A DNA stretch of 64,000 bases from Streptomyces sp. MUM 178J (GTDB lineage Bacteria > Actinomycetota > Actinomycetes > Streptomycetales > Streptomycetaceae): NCBI RefSeq assembly GCF_022414575.1, contig NZ_JADWYQ010000001.1:186001-250000 (forward strand), given 5' to 3'. This document shows, piece by piece, positions 53,264 through 64,000 of the stretch. The translations under genes were made by a program, and so were the position numbers. The notes beneath the pieces were generated by a model. The model made no database searches, was not told the origin of the DNA, and saw only the letters and a program-made list of their open reading frames with translations. Position 1 is the stretch's first letter, and every line of letters begins with the position of its first letter.

Positions 53264-53336
53264 CCACCGTCATGCGGGGCCTGTGGTGTTCGGCCTTCTC
53301 TTCGAATCCAGTCGGCCAGCACCTGCACCGTCTGCC

Positions 53337-53369
53337 GAGCCGGTGCGCACGTAACCCTCGCACCGGCTC
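53337..53369. terminator. Hairpin between aminotransferase and toxin genes
   Basis: Perfect 11-bp repeat GAGCCGGTGCG / CGCACCGGCTC, 11-base loop, between convergent genes. Confidence 0.7.
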
Positions 53370-53398
53370 CACCTTCGGCAAGGCCGAAGCACCGGAGG

Positions 53399-53749
53399 CT
53401 ATTCAGTGTCCTTCGGGTGTCGCGGGGAGGCGTACACCAGGATGACAGTCGAGGTGTCCCGGCTGACCAGGTAGCGGACCCGACCGCCGCTGGTGATCTC
53501 GTACTCCCACTGCTCCAGCTCGGAGCCCTTCCATTCCCTGGTGGCGTGCCTGCCGCGGAGCTGATGCTGGCGGTTCCAGTTGGCCCGCGACAGCGGGTCG
53601 GTGCGAAGGGCCTCCAGGCAGCGATGCGCGTTCGGCAACGCCACCCGGCACAGCTCTTCCCAACCGGTTGCGGCCTCCGTCGTGCCGTGGATGACGTTCC
53701 AGCCGCTCAGCGGAGGGACACTGACCCGATCGCCCTTCTTCGGGCTCAC
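53399..53749 (-). CDS. Toxin of a type II toxin-antitoxin pair (RelE/ParE-like)
   Basis: 116 residues, basic. C-terminal half QHQLRGRHATREWKGSELEQWEYEITSGGRVRYLV...TVILVYASPRHPK follows the RelE/ParE order: Arg/Lys-rich strand, YEIxxGGRxRY, VxLVYAS, HPK. Such toxins cut mRNA on ribosomes or poison gyrase. GTG 53749 overlaps the antitoxin stop as GTGA. Antitoxin first, toxin second, is the normal order. Confidence 0.75.
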   Translation of the reverse strand: MSPKKGDRVSVPPLSGWNVIHGTTEAATGWEELCRVALPNAHRCLEALRTDPLSRANWNRQHQLRGRHATREWKGSELEQWEYEITSGGRVRYLVSRDTSTVILVYASPRHPKDTE

Positions 53750-54231
53750 TCGTGCACCTCGACCGGGCCGAGGTCGATGTCACCCAGCGGACGGAGTGCC
53801 TCTCTGAGCTGGTCAGGGTCAGCGTTGATGCGGGCGGTCGCCCGCCACGAGACGATCGCTCGGTGCACAGCCTCCTTGGCACCCAGCTCAGCGGCGTCGG
53901 ACAGCGCATCGAGGAGCTCGACAGTGAATTCCCGGACTTCCTCGTCATTCAGGTGGCGCACCCACGGGAACACCTCGGGCAACGCGAGCAGAAGCGACCT
54001 GATGCCGTCGTCCTGCTTCATCAGAGCAAGGAACAGTCGGGAGGCTGTGGTCAGGTTTTCCTCGGTTCGCTCCGCGTGTGTGGCCGTGGTCAGCACCATG
54101 TCGGGCGCGTCTCGGTGCGTGACCCGCAGGCAGCCCAGGGCGGCGGCCCTCGCGGCGACTGCCTTCGGGTTCCGAGACAGATCGGTGAACGAGACGGATT
54201 CCGATTCGGCTGCCGGGTGCACGACGCTCAT
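53746..54231 (-). CDS. Antitoxin (Phd/YefM-like N-terminus)
   Basis: 161 residues. The N-terminal ~50 residues (SVSFTDLSRNPKAVAARAAALGCLRVTHRDAPDMVLTT) match the Phd/YefM DNA-binding fold; the long acidic helical C-terminus (VREFTVELLDALSDAAELGAKEAVHRAIVSW) would wrap the toxin. Longer than most Phd antitoxins (80-90). Operator repeats at 54234-54262 lie just before the start, so autoregulation is expected. Confidence 0.75.
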   Translation of the reverse strand: MSVVHPAAESESVSFTDLSRNPKAVAARAAALGCLRVTHRDAPDMVLTTATHAERTEENLTTASRLFLALMKQDDGIRSLLLALPEVFPWVRHLNDEEVREFTVELLDALSDAAELGAKEAVHRAIVSWRATARINADPDQLREALRPLGDIDLGPVEVHE

Positions 54232-54233
54232 AC

Positions 54234-54262
54234 TCAGACTGTACTCTGATTACACTCTGATT
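54234..54262. promoter_or_regulatory. Antitoxin operator repeats
   Basis: TCAGA-N6-TCTGA (54234-54249) plus a direct repeat actctgatt at 54243-54251 and 54254-54262 (11-bp step, one helical turn). Immediately upstream of the antitoxin ATG. Confidence 0.6.
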
Positions 54263-54338
54263 TCTATGGCGAGGCGGCAACCAGCCAGGAAGAATGGGTG
54301 CGTGAATCTGCTCGACGACGGGCTGTCGGCCGCGAACG

Positions 54339-54372
54339 CGCGAGAGCCCGGCCTGACGGCCGGGCTCTCGCG
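54339..54372. terminator. Terminator after the YbjN gene
   Basis: Perfect 15-bp stem (CGCGAGAGCCCGGCC and complement) with loop TGAC, about 20 bases past the YbjN stop. Confidence 0.85.
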
Positions 54373-54392
54373 TGTCTGTGCGGCGTGAGGCC

Positions 54393-54932
54393 TCAGGCCT
54401 CGTCGGACGGCGAGCCGTCCGACTCCGGCTTCTCCAGGCCGAACTGCTCGACGAGCCACTTGTCGAACTCGATCGAGGCGCGCACCCAGCTCACCGTCGA
54501 GGACACGAAGTGCTCAAGGCTCACACCCGTGCCGATCAGCATCTGCGCCTCGCCGATCAGACGGAGGGTGGCCGCGCCGCCCTCGTCCTCGTGGAGGTGG
54601 GTGTAGATCTTGGGCCACAGGGTGCGGCGGTTCCAGTCGTCGATCGCGTCGAGGATCTTGACCCGGTCCTCGGGCGAGTGCGGACGGTCGTAGAACGTCC
54701 GCACCGAGAAGACCTGCTGGTCCCCTTCCCCGCGGAACATGAAGTACGTGCGGAAGTCCTCCCACGGCGCGGCGAGGTCGCCCTCGTCGTCGACGACGTA
54801 CTTCAGCTCCATCTGGTCGAGGAGCTGCTTGACCAGGTCCTGGTCGGGCACGACGGGTCCCGCCGGTCCCGAGGCCTGCTGAGGCTGTGGCTTGCCCCCG
54901 AAATTCGGAATCGAGGACGGATCGATGGTCAC
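54393..54932 (-). CDS. YbjN-domain protein
   Basis: 179 residues from GTG 54932 (AAGGGA upstream). After a short Gln/Pro-rich start it has the type III secretion chaperone-like YbjN fold: LVKQLLDQMELKYVVDDEGDL, YFMFRGEGDQQVFSVRTFY, ILDAIDDWNRRTLWPKIYTH, and SLEHFVSSTVSWVRASIEF. YbjN proteins are thought to act in stress or as chaperone-like factors. Upstream of clpB in the opposite sense of reading order; separate unit with its own terminator. Confidence 0.85.
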   Translation of the reverse strand: MTIDPSSIPNFGGKPQPQQASGPAGPVVPDQDLVKQLLDQMELKYVVDDEGDLAAPWEDFRTYFMFRGEGDQQVFSVRTFYDRPHSPEDRVKILDAIDDWNRRTLWPKIYTHLHEDEGGAATLRLIGEAQMLIGTGVSLEHFVSSTVSWVRASIEFDKWLVEQFGLEKPESDGSPSDEA

Positions 54933-55060
54933 CGTGGATGTCCCTTCGTACGGTTCCCGCCATCCTCTCTCATCCCGGGGAGGGGGTCGCAACCCTCCCC
55001 GGGAGGGGAGTCCTGATCTCTGCGCCCGCCTCCGCGGGGAGCGGGCCGGCCCCGGAGGGA

Positions 55061-57655
<2,595 letters not shown>

Positions 57656-57708
57656 CTGCGGTTTCTCCTCCTCGACTGCGGACCATAACCTCCATGACTC
57701 ATCCAGCA

Positions 57709-57737
57709 TACATAAAGTTGAGTCTATTCAGCTCAAG
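57709..57737 (-). promoter_or_regulatory. clpB promoter with HspR-binding HAIR element
   Basis: On the minus strand: CTTGAGC-N7-ACTCAAC at 57717-57737, 12 of 14 bases matching the HspR inverted repeat CTTGAGT-N7-ACTCAAG. The -35 TTGAGC overlaps its first half, with TATGTA (57709-57714) 16 bases on as -10. Repression by HspR (encoded at 60659-61114) is expected from Streptomyces work on clpB. Confidence 0.85.
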
Positions 57738-57764
57738 GATCGCGAAGAAGGTAGGTTCCGGGAC

Positions 57765-58178
57765 ATGGCGATCGACCTGCACAACCCCGACGCGTCGTAC
57801 CTCGGCTTCTGGCGCGAGAACCATGTCTGCACACTGACCACCCCGCGCCCCGACGGCACTCCCCATGTGGTGCCGGTGGGGGCGACGTACGACCCCGAGG
57901 GCGGCGAGCGGGGCATCGCACGGGTGATCGCCGACAAGCACAGCCGCAAGGTCTCCCATGTGCTGGCCGCGGGCCCGGAGGGGGCGCGGGTGGCGCTCTG
58001 CCAGGTCAGCAGGGCCCGCTGGGCGACGCTGGAGGGACGGGCGACGGTCCGCACGGATCCGGAGTCGGTCGCCGACGCGGTGGCGCGCTACACGGAGCGC
58101 TACGGGCGCGTCCCGAGACCCAACCCGGACCGGGTGGTCATCGAGATCGCCCTCACCAGGGCCATGGGCCGCGTCTGA
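57765..58178 (+). CDS. PPOX-class F420/FMN-dependent protein
   Basis: 137 residues. Split-barrel flavin/F420-binding fold: [73 protein letters not shown]. Members reduce small molecules or bind cofactor. Divergent from clpB and sharing its promoter region, so HspR might influence it too. Confidence 0.85.
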   Translation: MAIDLHNPDASYLGFWRENHVCTLTTPRPDGTPHVVPVGATYDPEGGERGIARVIADKHSRKVSHVLAAGPEGARVALCQVSRARWATLEGRATVRTDPESVADAVARYTERYGRVPRPNPDRVVIEIALTRAMGRV

Positions 58179-58338
58179 TCAGCCACTCCTTCACCCCATG
58201 GGCGAGTGAGCCGAAGGGGTTCGCGGGTGTCGAAAGGGAGAACGCGCGGAGCTTGCGAGGAACGAGCAAGCGAGCACGATCGACCGTCGACACACGCTAA
58301 AGCACCCCGGAGGCGAACCGAGTTACAAAAACAAACAG

Positions 58339-58383
58339 CACAGCGGCGCCATCGCGTTTCAGGTCCGCGATGGCGCCGCTGTG
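58339..58383. terminator. Bidirectional terminator
   Basis: Perfect 18-bp stem (CACAGCGGCGCCATCGCG and complement), nine-base loop, between the convergent flavin gene and the Rieske-like gene. Confidence 0.85.
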
Positions 58384-58425
58384 TGGGGGAAGCACCCAAG
58401 CGATCTACAACGACGGGGGAATCGC

Positions 58426-58743
58426 TCAGGCACTGCGGGGGGTGGCGGTGGTGTCGGCCTCGACGAGCTGGTGGTCGCGCGCGTCGAGATTGACGAAAAT
58501 CATGCCGTACCGGATGGCACAGCGGACGGGCTGTGGAGCGCCCCGGGGCCGGCGCAGGCAACGGTATGCACGGACGTCCTCGTCCTCTTCGCGTGCCACG
58601 ACGATCGGCTCTCCGAAGAGGGTGACCATCAACGAGTCGCCACGGTGGGGAATGGCCGTGACGAGATCGATGAAATGCCACCCCGAGCGGTAGGCCGTTG
58701 CCATCTCACGCCGGAAGACCCGGTCGTCCGGGGGCACGGTCAT
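58426..58743 (-). CDS. Rieske-like miniprotein lacking histidine ligands
   Basis: 105 residues. The order WHFIDLVTAIPHRGDS-LMVTLFGEPIVVAREEDEDVRAY follows the N-terminal part of Rieske oxygenase domains. Where those have C-x-H then C-x-x-H, this has CLRRPRG and CAIR: both cysteines kept, both histidines replaced by arginine, with only 12 residues between the cysteines. A normal 2Fe-2S cluster is therefore unlikely. ATG overlaps the stop of the repeat-peptide gene (ATGA, 58740-58743), so it is translated with it. Could be a binding/chaperone partner, or hold a different metal. Fold assignment by eye. Confidence 0.6.
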   Translation of the reverse strand: MTVPPDDRVFRREMATAYRSGWHFIDLVTAIPHRGDSLMVTLFGEPIVVAREEDEDVRAYRCLRRPRGAPQPVRCAIRYGMIFVNLDARDHQLVEADTTATPRSA

Positions 58744-59063
58744 GCTTCGAGGGTGCCCGCGGCAAAGCCCCAAGAGGGCTCACCCTGGGCGGTCGCAGGA
58801 GCAACACCCCACGAAGGCTCGCCGGTGGCGGCCGCGGGAACGACGCCCCAGGAGGGCTCGCCTTCGGTCGCCGCGGGCGCCGCGCCCCACGAGGGCTCGC
58901 CCGGCAGGGCCGCGGGAGCGGTGCCCCAGGAGGGCTCGCCCTGAACGGCTGCCGTCACGTCGCCGACGGGGGAGCCGCCCCAGGAGGGCTCGCCGGAGGC
59001 CACCGCGCCGAACGCGGCCGCCGCCACGGCTAGAGCACATAGCGCACGAAGCTTCCAAGACAT
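58740..59063 (-). CDS. Repeat peptide precursor with six GEPSWG units
   Basis: 107 residues; ATG 59063 with AGGTGGAG ten bases upstream. The first ~23 residues look like a signal peptide (SWKLRALCALAVAAAAFGAVAS). The rest is six copies of GEPSWG: a first 18-residue unit, four of 13 residues (GEPSWG-xxPAxxx) and a last of 14. There is no cysteine after the leader and one Trp per unit. Regular short repeats with a single aromatic in each suggest a multi-core ribosomal peptide or a structural surface peptide. Coupled to the Rieske-like gene, divergent from a LuxR-type regulator. I do not recognise a described family. Confidence 0.8.
   Translation of the reverse strand: MSWKLRALCALAVAAAAFGAVASGEPSWGGSPVGDVTAAVQGEPSWGTAPAALPGEPSWGAAPAATEGEPSWGVVPAAATGEPSWGVAPATAQGEPSWGFAAGTLEA
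58767..58994 (-). repeat. Coding repeat array (GEPSWG codons, mostly 39-bp period)
   Basis: Six copies of an 18-bp segment coding GEPSWG, last at 58767-58784 and first at 58977-58994, spaced 39 bp except the first interval (54 bp). Codons vary between copies at third positions while the residues do not. Confidence 0.9.
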
Positions 59064-59189
59064 GGGAGATCTCCACCTCTTCAGATCATTCCTCCTCCCC
59101 CGCGCATTAGACGATGTCTCACTCCGAACGCTTGCACCAGCGACGGCAGGCATCATGTTCCTGTAATGCAGGAGCCTGAGGGGGTGCAT

Positions 59190-60215
59190 ATGACGTCGAT
59201 CGAGGGCGAATCCGGACACTCTCACCCGAGTGGCGAGCTGTGCGAGGCAGCCAAAGGCCTGTACACAACGGCCCTCCGGACGGGGAGAATCACCCGCTCA
59301 GAGGCAGAGGCGACCCCATGCCTGTTCGATCTCGCCCTGCTTCACCCGGACCCCGACGATGCACAGTGGCTCCGCCCGGTCCCTCCGACCACCGCGTTGA
59401 CACAGCTGATACACCCCATCGAGAGGGAGATCCAAGAGCGCAGACGCCGAACTGTGGCTCTCACCGACGCACTTGAGCCATTCATGGCCTTCAGCGCCCA
59501 GAACTCCACCGTCCCGCAAGGGATCACCGTGCTCGAGGGGCTCAACCGCATCAACACCACCCTCGATCAGGTCACCGCCGACTGTACGGAGGAGCTTCTC
59601 ACGGTCCAGCCCGGCAGCGGGCGTCAGCCGCATATTCTGGAGAAGGCGCTGCGCCGGGTCGAGCCGCTCATCGACCGGGGTGTCCGAATGCGAACGCTCT
59701 ATCAGCACACCGCGCGCCACCACCCGGCCACGCTGTCGTACATGGAGCAGGTCGGGCCTTCGGGCGTGGAGGTGCGGACGCTGGAGGAGATCATCGACCG
59801 GTTGATCATCGTCGACCGGAAAGTGGCCTTCATTCCGGCGAGCAGCGACCGGCTCTCCGCGCTGGAGCTTCGGCACAAGGGGATCGTCGAGTATCTCGTC
59901 GGGGTCTTCGAACAGTTCTGGCTGCACGGCATCCCGTGGGAGGAACAGATCTCGTACGGGCCGACGCTGGACGGCATCACCGGCGTCCAGCGCTCCATAG
60001 CGAAGCTGCTCGTCGAAGGGCACGTCGACGAGGCGATCGCCCGCCGCCTGGGGATGAACGTACGCACCTGCCGCGCCCATATCGCCAAGCTGGGCTCGGC
60101 GCTGGGCAGCGGCAGCAGAACGCAACTCGGCTATCTGATCGCGCAGTCGGGCATCCTCGAGCATGAGCAGGAGCGCTGCCCCCGGCTTCCCCGGATGGCG
60201 GCGCAGAACCAGTGA
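59190..60215 (+). CDS. LuxR-type HTH regulator with large N-terminal domain
   Basis: 341 residues from ATG 59190 (GAGGGGG upstream; ATG 59166 possible). N-terminal ~260 residues: helical segment (LCEAAKGLYTTALRTGRITRSEAEATPCLFDLALL, EREIQERRRRTVAL) then a PLD/TrmB-like part with GVRMRTLYQHTARHHPATLSYMEQV and KVAFIPASSDRLSALELRHKGIVEYLVGVFEQFW. C-terminal LuxR HTH (SIAKLLVEGHVDEAIARRLGMNVRTCRAHIAKLGSALGSGSRTQLGYLIAQSG). This type commonly regulates neighbouring peptide or small-molecule clusters in Streptomyces. Divergent (126 bases) from the GEPSWG operon, its likely target. Confidence 0.85.
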   Translation: MTSIEGESGHSHPSGELCEAAKGLYTTALRTGRITRSEAEATPCLFDLALLHPDPDDAQWLRPVPPTTALTQLIHPIEREIQERRRRTVALTDALEPFMAFSAQNSTVPQGITVLEGLNRINTTLDQVTADCTEELLTVQPGSGRQPHILEKALRRVEPLIDRGVRMRTLYQHTARHHPATLSYMEQVGPSGVEVRTLEEIIDRLIIVDRKVAFIPASSDRLSALELRHKGIVEYLVGVFEQFWLHGIPWEEQISYGPTLDGITGVQRSIAKLLVEGHVDEAIARRLGMNVRTCRAHIAKLGSALGSGSRTQLGYLIAQSGILEHEQERCPRLPRMAAQNQ

Positions 60216-60261
60216 GTCCCTGCCCGCGTACGGGCGGGGCCGCCACCGCCGCCGCCCGTGT

Positions 60262-60293
60262 GCCCCACAGGGCGTGTGAAGGCGCTGTGGGGC
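60262..60293 (+). terminator. Possible terminator after the LuxR-type gene
   Basis: GCCCCACAG / CTGTGGGGC stem, 14-base loop, 47 bases past the stop. Confidence 0.5.
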
Positions 60294-60390
60294 GCTGAAC
60301 GGCTCCGGCAGCCCTTGGACCACCCGGGCTCCCAGACCGGCGCACACACGCCCGCACGGGGCGGCCTCGGCCCACGGCCTCGGCGGGCAC

Positions 60391-60446
60391 GGGCTGACGG
60401 GCTGACGGGCTGACGGGCTGACGGGCTGACGGGCTGACGGGCTGAC
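60391..60446. repeat. 8-bp tandem repeat (gggctgac), seven copies
   Basis: Seven exact copies in the convergent intergenic space. No spacer structure, so not CRISPR. Confidence 0.92.
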
Positions 60447-60500
60447 GGCAGGGTGCACGGGCGCACAGGCGCACAGGCGCACGGCCTTTCTGGAAGCAAA

Positions 60501-60539
60501 CGGAGATCCCCGCCGGACGGCGTCCGACGGGGATCTCCG
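60501..60539 (-). terminator. Terminator of the dnaK operon
   Basis: 19-bp stem CGGAGATCCCCGCCGGACG with one mismatch to its partner and almost no loop, 120 bases past hspR. Confidence 0.8.
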
Positions 60540-60658
60540 GTCATCAGCGCCCCGAAAGGCGCGGCGTCTGCATCCATACGCGGCTCCGCCGCGGGCCGGC
60601 CGGCCACGACGTGCCGGCACATGGTCGACGGCCCGTCGCGGCGCCGCCTGTGGAGCAC

Positions 60659-61114
60659 TCAGTCCCCGGACCGCTTGGGCCGCCAGACCACCAGCGCCCC
60701 GGTCTGCTGCACGTCCTGATACGGCACCAGATCCCGCCGGTACGACGCGTGCACCTGTGCCTCGCGCTGCCGCATCGCCGCCGCCGCGCCCTCCACGGCC
60801 GCGGACAGCTCGGCAATCTTCTGCTGCAGTGCGGCGACCTGGTTCTGCAGTTCGATGATGCGCTTGATGCCGGCCAGGTTGACGCCCTCGTCCTGGGACA
60901 ACTGCTGGACGGCACGCAGCAGTTCGATGTCACGGGCCGAGTAGCGCCGACCGCGACCGGCGGTGCGGTCGGGAGAGACCAGGCCGAGCCGGTCGTACTG
61001 GCGCAGCGTCTGCGGGTGCAGGCCCGAAAGCTGGGCCGCCACCGAGATCACGTACACCGGCGTCTCGTCGTTGAGCTCGTACGGGTTGCGACTGCGTCCC
61101 GACCGGCCTTCCAT
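60659..61114 (-). CDS. hspR: HspR, MerR-type heat-shock repressor
   Basis: 151 residues. MerR winged helix (VYVISVAAQLSGLHPQTLRQYDRLGLVSPDRTAGRGRRYSARDIELL) followed by a coiled coil (GIKRIIELQNQVAALQQKIAELSAAVE) and a hydrophobic end (TGALVVWRPKRSGD) needed for DnaK-dependent repression in Streptomyces. Last gene of dnaK-grpE-dnaJ-hspR; starts one base after dnaJ. Binds HAIR sites; one lies before clpB in this window. Confidence 0.97.
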   Translation of the reverse strand: MEGRSGRSRNPYELNDETPVYVISVAAQLSGLHPQTLRQYDRLGLVSPDRTAGRGRRYSARDIELLRAVQQLSQDEGVNLAGIKRIIELQNQVAALQQKIAELSAAVEGAAAAMRQREAQVHASYRRDLVPYQDVQQTGALVVWRPKRSGD

Positions 61115-61115
61115 G

Positions 61116-62315
61116 TCAAGCTCCCTTCGCGGCCTGGAACAGCTCGGCCCGCGGGTCCTCGTCCGCGGCGGCGTCGCGGTAGGCCTCCAGCGCTTCCTTC
61201 GCCTTGTCGCCGAGCTGGGTGGGCACGGCGACCTCCACGGTGACCAGCAGGTCCCCTCGGGTGCCGTCCTTGCGGACCGCGCCCTTGCCGCGGGCGCGCA
61301 TCGTACGGCCGTTGGGGGTGCCGGCCGGCAGCTTCAGCGTCACCGGCGGACCGCCCAGGGTGGGCACCTTCACCTCGCCGCCGAGTGCCGCCTCCGCGAA
61401 GGTGACGGGCACGGTGACGGTGAGGTTGTCGTCCTTGCGGCCGAAGACCGGGTGGGCGTCGACATGCACCACCACATACAGATCGCCCGCCGGGCCGCCG
61501 CGCTCGCCGGGCGCGCCCTTGCCGCGCAGCCGGATGCGCTGCCCGTCGGCGACGCCTGCCGGGATGCGGACCTGCATGGTGCGCGAGGAGCGGGCGCGCC
61601 CGCTGCCCTTGCATGTCTCGCAGGGGTCCTGCGCGATCAGTCCGCGCCCCTTGCAGTCCACGCACGGGTCGGTGAGCGAGAACGACCCGCTGCCGCCGCG
61701 CGAGATCTGTCCGGTGCCGACGCAGGTCGGGCACACCCGCGGCGTGCCGTTCTTGTCGCCGGTGCCGGAGCAGGCCGTGCAGGGGGCCTGGCTGGACATC
61801 CGCAGTGGGACGGTGGCCCCGTCCACGGCCTCGGTGAAGCTGAGCGTCACCTCGGACTCGATGTCCTGGCCGCGGCGCGGCTGGGTCCTGGCGCCCGGGC
61901 CGCCCGCGCCTCTGTTGAACAGCCCGCCGAAGACGTCGCCCAGGCCGCCGCCGAAGCCGCCCGCGCCGCCCGCGCCGCCTGCCCCGCCCTGGGGACCTCC
62001 GCCTCCGAAGAGGTCGCCCAGGTCGAAGTTGAAGGTGCCGCCGGGCCCCCCGGCCCCCGGCGGACGGAAGCCGCCGTTGCCGAAGAGGGCGCGCGCCTCG
62101 TCGTACTCCTTGCGCCGCTTGGGGTCGCCGAGCACGTCATTGGCCTCGGAGATCTCCTTGAAGCGCTCCTCGGCCTTGGCGTCGCCCTTGTTGGCGTCCG
62201 GGTGGTTTTCGCGGGCGAGCTTGCGGTACGCCTTCTTGATCTCGGCGTCGGTGGCGTCCTTGGGGACGCCGAGGACCTTGTAGTAGTCCTTCTCGACAAA
62301 GTCCTTCGTGCTCAT
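61116..62315 (-). CDS. dnaJ: Chaperone DnaJ (Hsp40)
   Basis: 399 residues. J domain with ARENHPDANKGD (HPD), a Gly/Phe-rich stretch (about 75-135), four CxxCxGxG zinc repeats (CTACSGTG, CPTCVGTG, CVDCKGRG, CETCKGSG) and the two C-terminal peptide-binding domains. Stimulates DnaK ATPase and delivers substrates. Third gene of the operon, 30 bases after grpE. Confidence 0.98.
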   Translation of the reverse strand: MSTKDFVEKDYYKVLGVPKDATDAEIKKAYRKLARENHPDANKGDAKAEERFKEISEANDVLGDPKRRKEYDEARALFGNGGFRPPGAGGPGGTFNFDLGDLFGGGGPQGGAGGAGGAGGFGGGLGDVFGGLFNRGAGGPGARTQPRRGQDIESEVTLSFTEAVDGATVPLRMSSQAPCTACSGTGDKNGTPRVCPTCVGTGQISRGGSGSFSLTDPCVDCKGRGLIAQDPCETCKGSGRARSSRTMQVRIPAGVADGQRIRLRGKGAPGERGGPAGDLYVVVHVDAHPVFGRKDDNLTVTVPVTFAEAALGGEVKVPTLGGPPVTLKLPAGTPNGRTMRARGKGAVRKDGTRGDLLVTVEVAVPTQLGDKAKEALEAYRDAAADEDPRAELFQAAKGA

Positions 62316-62345
62316 CGACGTCCCTCCTCCCGGACCGCCTCTGCG

Positions 62346-64000
<1,655 letters not shown>

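Larger units (their letters stand above)
60216..60658. other. Intergenic with hairpins and tandem repeats
   Basis: 443 bases between the convergent LuxR-type and hspR genes. Holds a 9-bp stem (60262-60293), the 8-bp array at 60391-60446, a short gcgcacag triplicate (about 60461-60482) and the hspR terminator. No gene. Confidence 0.6.

Noticed and set aside
53281..53330. TTCGAATCC (53301-53309) resembling a tRNA T-loop, possible att site next to the toxin-antitoxin pair
   Set aside because: Flanking bases do not form a T-stem or acceptor stem and no direct repeat was found on the other side of the module.
60391..60446. Short repeat array considered as CRISPR
   Set aside because: Units are 8 bp head-to-tail with no spacers; no cas genes nearby.

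Overview
The window is a piece of a Streptomyces chromosome. Evidence: very high GC, strong G/C at third codon positions, frequent GTG starts, many ATGA/GTGA stop-start overlaps, and core gene order (recR - lysC - asd; purA; fba - pyrE; clpB; hspR - dnaJ - grpE - dnaK) that matches what I remember of the S. coelicolor SCO36xx region. That synteny is from memory and was not checked. I see no rRNA, tRNA, CRISPR array or insertion sequence.

Layout. 1-9.5 kb: end of a SURF1-like gene, a GGCT-fold-like protein, an ECF-type sigma factor with a coupled membrane protein, the lysC-asd operon (its Asd lacks the catalytic cysteine), the ybaB-recR-DUF5063 group and a SLATT-like membrane protein. 9.5-17.1 kb: a GT2/multispanning glycosyltransferase coupled to a GntR regulator, a frameshifted gene, a class III aminotransferase, a DJ-1/PfpI-MarR pair with a double palindromic operator, and a small secreted protein with tendamistat-like cysteine spacing. 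17.4-26.6 kb is accessory: two tandem HTH-membrane proteins, a DUF397 peptide, a cytochrome P450, a P450 fragment, an ECF sigma/membrane-regulator pair facing a secreted paralogue plus metalloprotease operon (joined by a 258-bp perfect inverted repeat), a three-frame relic of a phosphate-binding-like gene, and a lipoprotein.

26.6-41 kb: purA, a diacylglycerol-kinase-like protein, a GbsR-type repressor divergent from a two-gene ABC exporter, a CYP107-like P450, a small lipoprotein, a two-component system, and a tryptophan-to-anthranilate set (tryptophan dioxygenase, kynureninase, HGGxW hydrolase). 41-54 kb: DUF3152, DUF3151, an MFS exporter with a MalY-like C-S lyase, fba, pyrE, aldose epimerase, a CoxG-like tail-anchored protein, a membrane spermidine-synthase operon, a DapC-like aminotransferase and a toxin-antitoxin pair. 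54-64 kb: YbjN protein, clpB behind an HspR (HAIR) operator, an F420-type flavin protein, then a small cassette that is the best candidate for an undescribed system. In it an exported/leader peptide with six GEPSWG repeats is translationally coupled to a Rieske-like miniprotein whose two histidine ligands are arginine, divergent from a large LuxR-type regulator. The dnaK operon closes the window (dnaK is cut by the edge).

Several neighbourhoods form working units: stress chaperones under HspR, purine/pyrimidine/aspartate biosynthesis, tryptophan catabolism, and self-regulated efflux or sensing modules whose palindromic operators lie in the divergent promoters.
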